DNA of 26,037 nt from a virus, in IMG/VR virus record IMGVR_UViG_3300025087_000281, positions 1 to 26,037 of that record, one strand, 5' to 3'. Both the position numbers and the translations under genes were made by a program. Positions 5,877 through 11,144 of this stretch are shown here, piece after piece; position 1 is the stretch's first letter, and every line of letters begins with the position of its first letter. The notes under the pieces were generated by a model. That model was not told the origin of the DNA. It did no database searches and saw nothing but the letters and a program-made list of their open reading frames with translations.

Positions 5877-5979
5877 ACGGCAAGGATATAAAGGTGCACA
5901 ACAAACGTGGTTAGAGAAGAAAATTATTACACAAGAAGAAGCATTATTAAAATTTATAAAAGAAAGAGAGGCAATATGA
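5854..5979 (+). CDS. Unknown basic 41-residue protein
   Basis: The frame runs from ATG 5854 (inside the end of the previous gene) to a TGA that overlaps the next ATG (5976-5979). It encodes a basic peptide, MKAKTITKRQGYKGAQQTWL, then a helix with ITQEEALLKFIKERE. The ATGA link to the following gene and the continuous open frame support it, although there is no strong ribosome site. Confidence 0.5.
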   Translation: MKAKTITKRQGYKGAQQTWLEKKIITQEEALLKFIKEREAI

Positions 5980-6443
5980 GCGACAAAAATAATGAAACGT
6001 ACTACGAAAGTAAAAAAGACTTTGAAGAATCAAACATGGCACAAGACGTAGAAGCAAGCTTGGATGAAGCACAAATGGTAGTTGATGAGCGCAATGATGA
6101 TGTGTTGCCGGAAGCTCCGGCTGTAGCAAATATAAAAGTATGGATTCAAGGATATGGTGTTATGTTAACGGTCCGGGGTGAAAAAATGAAGGATATTGTT
6201 AAGAAAACGGAAACACTTGTAGACTACGCAATTTCACATGGATGGAAGAATGTATGGGATTCACCACAAAACGCCGCTACAAGTCAACCTACGGCCTCAC
6301 AAGCACCAGCTTGCGGCGTCCACGGAACACCTATGACATGGAAAACTGGAGTAAGCAAGAAAACAAACAAACCATATGCATTCTGGAGTTGTTCAACACG
6401 AAACGCCGATGATAGCTTTTGTTCGTACAAGCCGGAGAAATAA
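5976..6443 (+). CDS. Zinc-ribbon protein, possible nucleic-acid binder
   Basis: This 155-residue protein starts at ATG 5976, overlapping the previous stop and preceded by GAGAGG. A GTG-initiated frame from 5907 would only add residues that overlap the small gene at 5854. The N-terminal 45 residues are acidic and disordered. The middle (IKVWIQGYGVMLTVRGEKM, then a helix) may be a small beta-alpha domain. The C-terminus has a zinc-ribbon pattern, CGVHGTPMTWKTG...KPYAFWSC and a final Cys (SFCSYKP), like the small ribbons at the ends of topoisomerases and many phage proteins. DNA binding is inferred. Confidence 0.6.
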   Translation: MSDKNNETYYESKKDFEESNMAQDVEASLDEAQMVVDERNDDVLPEAPAVANIKVWIQGYGVMLTVRGEKMKDIVKKTETLVDYAISHGWKNVWDSPQNAATSQPTASQAPACGVHGTPMTWKTGVSKKTNKPYAFWSCSTRNADDSFCSYKPEK

Positions 6444-6444
6444 T

Positions 6445-6633
6445 ATGAAATGTATTTCGTGCAAAAAAGTACAAACCTCTAGCCCCGACCATATCTGCGG
6501 GTTTTGTCACCTACGAAGAACACTCGGAGATATGCAAGGTATTCAAGATGCGAAAGAGTTTGTTAAAAATATGCCTATAGGAGCGCTTGAAAGCTTGAAG
6601 GCAGAGTTTTTTGATTCGTCTGAAAATATATAA
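6445..6633 (+). CDS. Small zinc-finger protein
   Basis: This 62-residue protein is read from ATG 6445, one base after the previous TAA. An earlier in-frame start at 6376 lies inside that gene. CISCKK and CGFCHLRR form a CxxC...CxxC metal site in the first 30 residues. The rest is helical (DAKEFVKNMPIGALESLKAE). Perhaps a regulator or adaptor; the metal site is the only clear feature. Confidence 0.6.
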   Translation: MKCISCKKVQTSSPDHICGFCHLRRTLGDMQGIQDAKEFVKNMPIGALESLKAEFFDSSENI

Positions 6634-6652
6634 ACAATAAGTAAGGAGGAAG

Positions 6653-6748
6653 ATGAGAAATATAAACCTAGAATACTTTTTTTATGGCGTCATCTCTATT
6701 ATTACTATGTATATTTTTCTGAACTTAGCTAAGGTGAATGGGATATGA
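6653..6748 (+). CDS. Single-pass membrane micropeptide (31 residues)
   Basis: AAGGAGG (6643-6649) lies three bases before ATG 6653, a strong but tightly spaced ribosome site. The peptide MRNINLEYFFYGVISIITMY continues IFLNLAKVNGI and is almost entirely one membrane helix. Its TGA overlaps the next ATG (6745-6748). A candidate early membrane modulator; function unknown. Confidence 0.55.
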   Translation: MRNINLEYFFYGVISIITMYIFLNLAKVNGI

Positions 6749-7143
6749 AAAAACTTAAATTAGCAAAGCCAAAGAAATGGAATAAAACAAAAGCGAAACG
6801 AAAGCTCGATGTATTGTTCAGTAAAGCCATACGGGGAAATAGGGGAAAATGCGAGGTATATGGACGGGTTGATGGGGTACGATGTGGTGGACCACTCCAG
6901 GCGGCGCATATAGAAAATAGAGCAAATATACGATTGCGATGGGATGTGATGAATGTACTCTGTCTCTGTTTTGGTCATCACTTTTGGTTCCACCGGAATC
7001 CAACTAGATTTATGGAGTTTGTTATGAAGTATTTTTCGAGAGAATATAACTATTTAGTCCGTTATCGCAATGAAAAAGTAACCTTTAATGAGGTGTATTA
7101 TAAAGAAAAATTAGCGGAGCTTTCCTCTAAGGTAACAGTATGA
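6745..7143 (+). CDS. NinG/HNH-like nuclease or recombination protein
   Basis: This 132-residue basic protein resembles the NinG/HNH group. KLDVLFSKAIRGNRGKCEVY gives the entry helix and first Cys, RCGGPLQAAHIENRANIRLR is the Cys plus His core, and RWDVMNVLCLCFGHHFWFH supplies further Cys and His ligands, followed by NPTRFMEF. In lambda, NinG (Rap) acts in recombination as a junction-directed nuclease. It overlaps both neighbours by four bases. Whether the nuclease is active cannot be told from sequence. Confidence 0.65.
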   Translation: MKKLKLAKPKKWNKTKAKRKLDVLFSKAIRGNRGKCEVYGRVDGVRCGGPLQAAHIENRANIRLRWDVMNVLCLCFGHHFWFHRNPTRFMEFVMKYFSREYNYLVRYRNEKVTFNEVYYKEKLAELSSKVTV

Positions 7144-7508
7144 AAAAGATACTTTGTCCATATTGCGGAAAAGAAGCTCTTTGGGTTTCTAATGAAAAGG
7201 TGTATGGAAAACGATATGGCAAGTCCTATATGTGTTATTACTGTCCTACAGATGAAGCGTATGTAGGATGTCATAATAATACAAGAAAACCGTTAGGAAC
7301 TATGGCAAATAAAGAACTGCGGGATTGGCGAATAAAAGCTCACGCAAAGATAGACCCTCTTTGGAGAACAGGTTCGGATAAAACAAACAGAAATTATAGG
7401 CGGAAAAAATTATATCAACGGTTAAAAGAACTGTTTGGACACGAGGTGCACGTTGGGGAATCGGATATAGAAATGTGTAAAAAAATAATAGAAATTAAGT
7501 TAGTCTAG
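7140..7508 (+). CDS. Phage zinc-finger-containing protein (DUF3268-like)
   Basis: This 122-residue protein begins MKKILCPYCGKEALWVSNEK, has the invariant-looking VYGKRYGKSYMCYYCPTDEA, YVGCH, then PLGTMANKELRDWRIKAHAK and DPLWR. This order (CxxC, CxxC, VG.H, PLG..AN..LR, AH...DPLW) is that of a widespread phage family of zinc proteins, which I link to DUF3268 from memory. The C-terminal 45 residues are a basic helical domain. Its function is unknown; it overlaps the NinG-like gene by four bases. Confidence 0.7.
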   Translation: MKKILCPYCGKEALWVSNEKVYGKRYGKSYMCYYCPTDEAYVGCHNNTRKPLGTMANKELRDWRIKAHAKIDPLWRTGSDKTNRNYRRKKLYQRLKELFGHEVHVGESDIEMCKKIIEIKLV

Positions 7509-7532
7509 TCTTTTCTTATACAGGAGGAACCT

Positions 7533-7724
7533 ATGGGATCACAGGATATGAAAAAAGCATTTATTGGTCGTATATTTTTTTCTTTGGAATCTGCTGTAAA
7601 AGAATATAACAAAATGTCTCATATGCTACGAAAACACAAAAGTGTTATTAAATTAAAAGAAAACTATTTTATTTTAGGAAATAGCACAATACAAGCACTA
7701 CAACGTCCATGTAATTGTCCATAA
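7533..7724 (+). CDS. Unknown 63-residue protein
   Basis: It starts behind AGGAGG with ACCT directly before the ATG, a pattern repeated in several genes here. A basic soluble protein with IFFSLESAVKEYNKMSHMLR and a short Cys-Pro rich end (RPCNCP). No family recognised. Confidence 0.6.
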   Translation: MGSQDMKKAFIGRIFFSLESAVKEYNKMSHMLRKHKSVIKLKENYFILGNSTIQALQRPCNCP

Positions 7725-7745
7725 AAAGATTAAAGATTGTCTAAC

Positions 7746-7771
7746 CCCTAAACACTAGGGAGAAGTATATG
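7746..7771 (+). promoter_or_regulatory. Small hairpin covering a ribosome site
   Basis: CCCTA (7746-7750) pairs with TAGGG (7756-7760) around AACAC. The right arm includes part of the only purine-rich site (TAGGGAG) before ATG 7769. It could limit starts at 7769 and favour ATG 7799, which has its own AAGGA site. Confidence 0.35.
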
Positions 7772-8038
7772 AACCCAACCAACAAAAAGGAACTACCTAT
7801 GTCAAAAGCAGAGGGGAAAAAGATATTAAAACAATTATTTATTTCGCCCACGAAAGCAAAAGCCATGTTGAAGGCTCAAGGAATAGCAGATGAGTTGGTT
7901 GGAAAAGTTGGGTATTTGATACTTGAGGCACAAGGAACGAATGAACGAGAGAAGGGAACTACCGAAATTACAGGGTTAGAAGCAGATAATCTTGCAAAAC
8001 GAATTATTAAACTTGTAAGGTCTAACTCATTCAATTGA
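7769..8038 (+). CDS. Unknown 89-residue protein, alternative start at 7799
   Basis: Two in-frame starts are plausible. ATG 7769 lies behind a hairpin that covers TAGGGAG; ATG 7799 (MSKAEGKKILKQ) has AAGGA and ACCT directly upstream and may be the main start. The body is helical and basic (KAKAMLKAQGIADELVGKVG), and the C-terminus is ADNLAKRIIKLVRSNSF. No motif recognised. Confidence 0.6.
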   Translation: MNPTNKKELPMSKAEGKKILKQLFISPTKAKAMLKAQGIADELVGKVGYLILEAQGTNEREKGTTEITGLEADNLAKRIIKLVRSNSFN

Positions 8039-8053
8039 GTTTGAAAGGAGTAT

Positions 8054-8506
8054 ATGAGAGAAATAAAATTTAGAGCGTGGATGAAAAACAAAATGTGGAA
8101 AGTTGAAGCCATTGATTTTGGGCGAAACGGTGTGGATTTGCGGGATGACCAAGGAAAAGGAGTGTATGTAGAAGATAGTAAAGAGTTACAACTCATGCAA
8201 TTTACTGGTTTAGAGGATAAGCAAGGGAAAGAGATTTACGAGGGGGATATTGTAAAGTTTAAGTCGTCAGAACAAGGTAAACAAAGTGAGTTTTATGAAC
8301 AAAAACACATAGTTAATTTTGGTAACGGTGGATTTTATGTAGGCTCAATTTATTTTTCAGAGTGCAATCGTGGTGAGGGAAATAATTTTTATAGGAATAC
8401 TCATACACGAGGGGCGTTGGATAGAGATTTATATTATGTAGATTTTGATTTTGAAGTCATCGGCAACATATACGAAAATCCAGAGCTTATGGAGGCTACC
8501 CCATGA
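8054..8506 (+). CDS. YopX family protein
   Basis: This 150-residue protein has the family hallmarks: MREIKFRAWMKNKMWKVEAI at the start, LMQFTGLEDKQGKEIYEGDI in the middle and FEVIGNIYENPELMEA at the end. YopX proteins are common in Gram-positive phages and prophages; the structure is beta-rich and no activity is agreed. The ribosome site GAAAGGAG precedes ATG 8054. The region between GNGGFYVGSIY and YYVDFDF is somewhat longer than in short family members. The stop overlaps the next ATG. Confidence 0.85.
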   Translation: MREIKFRAWMKNKMWKVEAIDFGRNGVDLRDDQGKGVYVEDSKELQLMQFTGLEDKQGKEIYEGDIVKFKSSEQGKQSEFYEQKHIVNFGNGGFYVGSIYFSECNRGEGNNFYRNTHTRGALDRDLYYVDFDFEVIGNIYENPELMEATP

Positions 8507-8844
8507 TCATCCATGACTTTATAGAGGGGAAAATAAAAGCGTTTTGGATTGAATGTTCAAATGAAAATACAGTAGGTACAAGGGCGTGGAATTTACGAGA
8601 GATAGGTCGTACAAAGGATATAAATAATTTTCTCCGTACCTTCTTCCAAGAATTAATAGAGAAATGCGGGGAGGAGATAATTGAGCAACTTGCATGGAAC
8701 GTTGAAGTGCCAGAATGGGGTGATAGCGATGAGTCTAAAGAAAAACGTAGAAAAAGATATTCATTAACTAAGAATAAATTGATTGAAATTGTAAAAGATA
8801 TAAATAGAGAGCCAGAGCGTTCTCACCTGAAAGGGAAAATATGA
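8503..8844 (+). CDS. Unknown 113-residue protein
   Basis: It overlaps the YopX-like gene and the next gene by four bases on each side. A charged, mostly helical protein (NFLRTFFQELIEKCGEEIIE and ESKEKRRKRYSLTKNKLIEI) with several Trp near the N-terminus. No domain recognised. Confidence 0.6.
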   Translation: MIIHDFIEGKIKAFWIECSNENTVGTRAWNLREIGRTKDINNFLRTFFQELIEKCGEEIIEQLAWNVEVPEWGDSDESKEKRRKRYSLTKNKLIEIVKDINREPERSHLKGKI

Positions 8845-9014
8845 TAATAACTAAGTTCTATACAATGGTACCAGAGTGTTTGGAAAAACCGTTTGTATGC
8901 GGTCATAGAACCTGTAAACTATGGGCAGAAGGCTATCAAGTGTCTATGCGGAAGTGGTGGATATTCAAGTGGCTTGTGTGGGAAAAACCAACGGTAGCGA
9001 AAGGGAATTTATGA
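8841..9014 (+). CDS. Unknown 57-residue Trp- and Cys-rich protein
   Basis: This short frame is bounded by ATGA overlaps at both ends (8841-8844 and 9011-9014), which supports it. CLEKPFVCGHRTCKLW holds three Cys and a His; the C-terminal half has six Trp (RKWWIFKWLVWEKP). It may be a small zinc protein. A different frame downstream (see 9011) is also protein-like, so an old frameshift is possible. Confidence 0.5.
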   Translation: MIITKFYTMVPECLEKPFVCGHRTCKLWAEGYQVSMRKWWIFKWLVWEKPTVAKGNL

Positions 9015-9142
9015 AAAAACTTTTAAGTCTGTTGAGAGCAATCTTTCATATTTGCGAGCTTATGGAGTTTGGGTACTTAATTCGGAAAATCAACCATGGC
9101 ATGGTAGTCATAAGGAATGTAAAATATGCGGGTATTATTTAG
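9011..9142 (+). CDS. Unknown 43-residue ORF, reading frame uncertain
   Basis: ATG 9011 overlaps the previous stop and encodes MKKLLSLLRAIFHICELMEF then YLIRKINHGMVVIRNVKYAG. A second frame, open to TAG 9144-9146 but lacking ATG, gives VWVLNSENQPWHGSHKECK followed by ICGYY and looks more like a real protein. So this stretch either encodes the short basic peptide or holds a frameshifted remnant of a zinc-binding protein. Confidence 0.35.
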   Translation: MKKLLSLLRAIFHICELMEFGYLIRKINHGMVVIRNVKYAGII

Positions 9143-9173
9143 GTTAGTCTCCGCTCTGCGGAATAAATAAACT

Positions 9174-9377
9174 ATGAACAATAAACAAAAATTACGAATG
9201 GCACGAAGAATGTATCCGAAGCATAAAGCAAATGTGTTTAGTAGTCATCAATGGGAAGCCCGTAAAAAGGGAATAAAGGCACGGGTAGAGAAAATAGAGA
9301 ATATTGCACACGAAAGGGCGTTGGAGCGTAAAAAGCAAAAAGTAGTTTCCGCTATTTGGGAGAAAGGAACCCTATGA
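9174..9377 (+). CDS. Unknown highly basic 67-residue protein
   Basis: It is nearly all helix-forming and very rich in Lys and Arg: NKQKLRMARRMYPKHKANVF, WEARKKGIKARVEKIENIAH, ERKKQKVVSAIWEKG. A nucleic-acid-binding role is plausible from charge only. A short CCGC/GCGG hairpin (9151-9161) lies 12 bases before the ATG and no Shine-Dalgarno site is clear. It overlaps the next gene by four bases. Confidence 0.6.
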   Translation: MNNKQKLRMARRMYPKHKANVFSSHQWEARKKGIKARVEKIENIAHERALERKKQKVVSAIWEKGTL

Positions 9378-9547
9378 CCCACACCCGCCAAGACAAGAGA
9401 GTGAAGGAGTATTTAGAGGAAGCAAGGCAATTATTGTCTGATATGACACAAAAAGATATTCGGGTAGATTGAGAAGGAACAATTGAAATCGCCAAAATGA
9501 TCCAAAAAGAATATCACCGTGAGCATCACGCAAAGGAGGAAGTATGA
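9374..9547 (+). pseudogene. Small gene interrupted by an in-frame TGA
   Basis: ATG 9374, with AAAGGAACCCT upstream, opens a frame of 32 residues (MTHTRQDKRVKEYLEEARQL onward) that meets TGA at 9470-9472. The same frame stays open with similar charged helical composition (EGTIEIAKMIQKEYHREHHA) to TGA 9545-9547, which overlaps the next ATG. One base (TGG to TGA) would explain the break. The remaining choices are a 32-residue real protein, readthrough, or reinitiation at ATG 9497. TGA is a normal stop elsewhere in this window. Confidence 0.5.
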
Positions 9548-9699
9548 AAGACCCTAAAGAAATGACCGATGATGAACTTGAGCGAGAAATAGAACGAACC
9601 AAAAGTGTAACAGAGAGAGTTTTAGAGCAAGATGTGTATCATTGGATACTTATAAGAGAAGAAGGACGCAGATTACAAGAGGAGTTTACCTATGTCTAA
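9544..9699 (+). CDS. Unknown acidic 51-residue protein
   Basis: A strong AAGGAGG precedes ATG 9544. The protein is one charged helix (MTDDELEREIERTKSVTERV and DVYHWILIREEGRRLQEEF). Its stop overlaps the start of a 16-codon frame. Composition suggests a coiled-coil partner protein; function unknown. Confidence 0.55.
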   Translation: MKDPKEMTDDELEREIERTKSVTERVLEQDVYHWILIREEGRRLQEEFTYV

Positions 9700-9742
9700 T
9701 CGTTTTGTTATCAGCTTGGAATTATCAAAGGGGGTGAAATAA
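9692..9742 (+). CDS. Possible 16-residue leader ORF
   Basis: ATG 9692 follows GAGGAGTTTACCT, the ribosome-site pattern used by several genes here, and encodes MSNRFVISLELSKGVK. It ends three bases before the next gene. It may only feed ribosomes to 9746. Confidence 0.35.
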   Translation: MSNRFVISLELSKGVK

Positions 9743-9745
9743 ATT

Positions 9746-10072
9746 ATGGAGTATAAAAAACTTGCAAAAATAGTAGATAGATTATCGGGAAGAAAAAAGG
9801 AACATAAAATAAATTGTGCTCTTAATGCAAGAGGAGTAGCAGATGAGTTTGATGTGTTGGGTTGTACTTGTAAAAAAATAAAAAGTTACATAGATGATAA
9901 GAGAATAACTTTAAGAATACAAGAAAACCAATCACATCAAACTATTATGCTTCCAACTGCTTTAGCGAAACAGATTGTTAAAATTGCTAAATATATGCAC
10001 GTTACACCAGATGAATGGACAATAGGAAGGCTTTGGGGACAATTATCACGATTTAAGCATAAAGTTAAATAG
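9746..10072 (+). CDS. Unknown 108-residue protein with Cys cluster
   Basis: The N-terminal half is basic with a possible metal site (HKINCALNARGVADEFDVLG followed by CTCKK). The second half is a beta strand (RITLRIQENQSHQTIML) then helices with a tryptophan-rich end (DEWTIGRLWGQLSRFKHK). The stop codon sits directly against CTCCCC, the left arm of the structured RNA, so ribosomes ending here would disturb that fold. No family recognised. Confidence 0.6.
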   Translation: MEYKKLAKIVDRLSGRKKEHKINCALNARGVADEFDVLGCTCKKIKSYIDDKRITLRIQENQSHQTIMLPTALAKQIVKIAKYMHVTPDEWTIGRLWGQLSRFKHKVK

Positions 10073-10202
10073 CTCCCCCAACGAGGGAAGGTAGATTGAA
10101 GTTGGTCGGGAGTAAACGGCAATATATTAGGGCTTTCCTGATGTGTTGTGATAATCGCTCCCGCCCATCTTGAGTCTATCTCTCGTTGATGGCTGAGGGG
10201 AG
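10073..10202 (+). ncRNA. Long structured RNA element before 10210
   Basis: This gap is almost entirely base-paired. CTCCCC (10073-10078) pairs with GGGGAG (10197-10202). CAACGAGGGA (10079-10088) pairs with TCTCTCGTTG (10179-10188), all ten with one G-U. TAGATTGAAG (10092-10101) pairs with CTTGAGTCTA (10169-10178), nine of ten. GGTCGGGAG (10104-10112) pairs with CTCCCGCCC (10158-10166), eight of nine. A 45-base apical region holds a small AGG/CCT hairpin. The outer right arm is the ribosome site of ATG 10210. GTGATAAT in the loop (10148-10155) also matches ATTATCAC (10042-10049) in the upstream gene. Confidence 0.65.
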
Positions 10203-10209
10203 GGTTGAT

Positions 10210-10311
10210 ATGAAGAAAGGAAAAAAAGCACAGAGACATAATCGCCAACCTTTGAAAAATGACCCGAAACATTGGAATAAATATAAAAAACAAAAGAAGG
10301 AAAACCTATGA
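10210..10311 (+). CDS. Very basic 33-residue peptide gene
   Basis: ATG 10210 follows GGGGAGG (10197-10203), which the upstream RNA can hide. The peptide MKKGKKAQRHNRQPLKNDPK then HWNKYKKQKKENL has about half basic residues. Its stop overlaps the next ATG (10308-10311). It could bind nucleic acid, or serve mainly as the regulated entry point for the downstream gene. Confidence 0.5.
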   Translation: MKKGKKAQRHNRQPLKNDPKHWNKYKKQKKENL

Positions 10312-10580
10312 ATCAACCAAAGAATGATTGGCAACACAACGAAGTCTACAAAGTACTCCAAAGCCACTGTATTGCATCGGGGGCAGATAAACGGACACTT
10401 CCGCATTTCATTCAAACATTACTTCATTCCCAAGCCCGTGAGGTTTGCGAGAGCTTAGAGGGGATGAAAAGAAAAATACCACAACAACAAGGAAAGTGGA
10501 TGCCGATGGATGACAAGAATGATGGGTATAATCAAGCTCTCTTCCAAGCTATTGAGAGGATAAAAAAGGAATGGTACTAG
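10308..10580 (+). CDS. Unknown 90-residue protein
   Basis: AAGGAAAACCT precedes ATG 10308, which overlaps the previous stop. The protein is polar and helical: DWQHNEVYKVLQSHCIASGA, PHFIQTLLHSQAREVCESLE and NQALFQAIERIKKEWY. No motif. Its expression is probably coupled to the basic peptide and so to the RNA structure. Confidence 0.6.
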   Translation: MNQPKNDWQHNEVYKVLQSHCIASGADKRTLPHFIQTLLHSQAREVCESLEGMKRKIPQQQGKWMPMDDKNDGYNQALFQAIERIKKEWY

Positions 10581-10593
10581 GGGAAGGAGAAAT

Positions 10594-10800
10594 ATGTTGC
10601 AAGCCATTCTAAAGGGTGAAATCTATCATTGTCATCATTGTCATAAAAGCTATCGTTATCGGGGAGAAGCAACGGGATGTATGGGATCGGATTGTTGCCA
10701 TGGGGCCGATCAACAGATCACGCCGGATGAGGTTTGGAAAGAACATAAGAGAATACAAAAAATTTATCAGAAAGCGAAGAAAACTTTGAAATATACCTAA
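10594..10800 (+). CDS. Small zinc-finger protein, Cys/His-rich
   Basis: GGGGAAGGAG precedes ATG 10594. This 68-residue protein has YHCHHCHKSYRYRGEATGC then MGSDCCHGADQQ, an unusually dense Cys/His set likely to bind one or two zinc ions. The C-terminus is basic and helical (WKEHKRIQKIYQKAKKTLK). It ends 27 bases before the groES start, and the groES promoter follows it. A nucleic-acid-binding role is possible. Confidence 0.6.
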   Translation: MLQAILKGEIYHCHHCHKSYRYRGEATGCMGSDCCHGADQQITPDEVWKEHKRIQKIYQKAKKTLKYT

Positions 10801-10812
10801 AGGATTATGATA

Positions 10813-10821
10813 TGATATAAT
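10813..10821 (+). promoter_or_regulatory. Extended -10 promoter of groES, leaderless
   Basis: TGATATAAT ends at 10821, and exactly six bases separate it from ATG 10828. Transcription should start on the A of the start codon. There is no good -35 at normal spacing, as usual for extended -10 promoters. Confidence 0.65.
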
Positions 10822-10827
10822 ATACTT

Positions 10828-11142
10828 ATGAAGGAAATTACCCAAAAACTTCAACCAACTTCGGGATATATAATTATTGACCCATTAGAGAAAGATAATA
10901 AGAGTCAATATATTGCGGTACAAGACCCTATAGATAAGCCACACAAAGGAACGGTTGTTGCTATTGGTCCATCAAAAATAACTGATTATGGAATAAAATT
11001 AGAATCACCAGTTAAGGTTGGTGATTTTGTGTTATATAGTATAGCAGGATGTGAGTCGTTTAAGACATTATATGATGGTGATCCACGACATGAATTTATC
11101 GTATCCCCATTTAATAGAATATTAGTTATATTAGATAAATAA
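10828..11142 (+). CDS. groES: GroES-like co-chaperonin
   Basis: This 104-residue protein is the lid partner of the GroEL encoded next. LQPTSGYIIIDPLEKDN starts the first beta strands, residues about 20-38 are the mobile loop (KSQYIAVQDPIDKPHKG), VVAIGP and VKVGDFVLYSIAGCESF follow, and EFIVSPFNRILVIL closes the barrel. Bacterial GroES loops usually carry GGIVL-like residues; here the loop has YIAV (28-31), so docking to GroEL may be adapted to the phage partner. Two bases separate it from groEL. Its own promoter predicts a leaderless transcript. Confidence 0.85.
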   Translation: MKEITQKLQPTSGYIIIDPLEKDNKSQYIAVQDPIDKPHKGTVVAIGPSKITDYGIKLESPVKVGDFVLYSIAGCESFKTLYDGDPRHEFIVSPFNRILVILDK

Positions 11143-11144
11143 AT

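Noticed and set aside
5907-5975. GTG start that would lengthen the zinc-ribbon gene at 5976
   Set aside because: It overlaps the small gene at 5854 and the added residues are shadow-like; ATG 5976 has an ATGA link and a GAGAGG site.
6653-6748. Signal peptide of a longer protein broken by frameshift
   Set aside because: The short frame has its own ribosome site and a clean ATGA link to the next intact gene, so a micropeptide is simpler.
9374-9547. Alternative genetic code with TGA as an amino acid
   Set aside because: Many genes end in TGA at good ATGA overlaps, and large conserved genes contain no in-frame TGA, so TGA is a stop here.
10073-10202. tRNA gene or transposon inverted repeats
   Set aside because: No cloverleaf, anticodon arm or T-loop, and no transposase; the G-U pairs fit RNA structure better than DNA end repeats.
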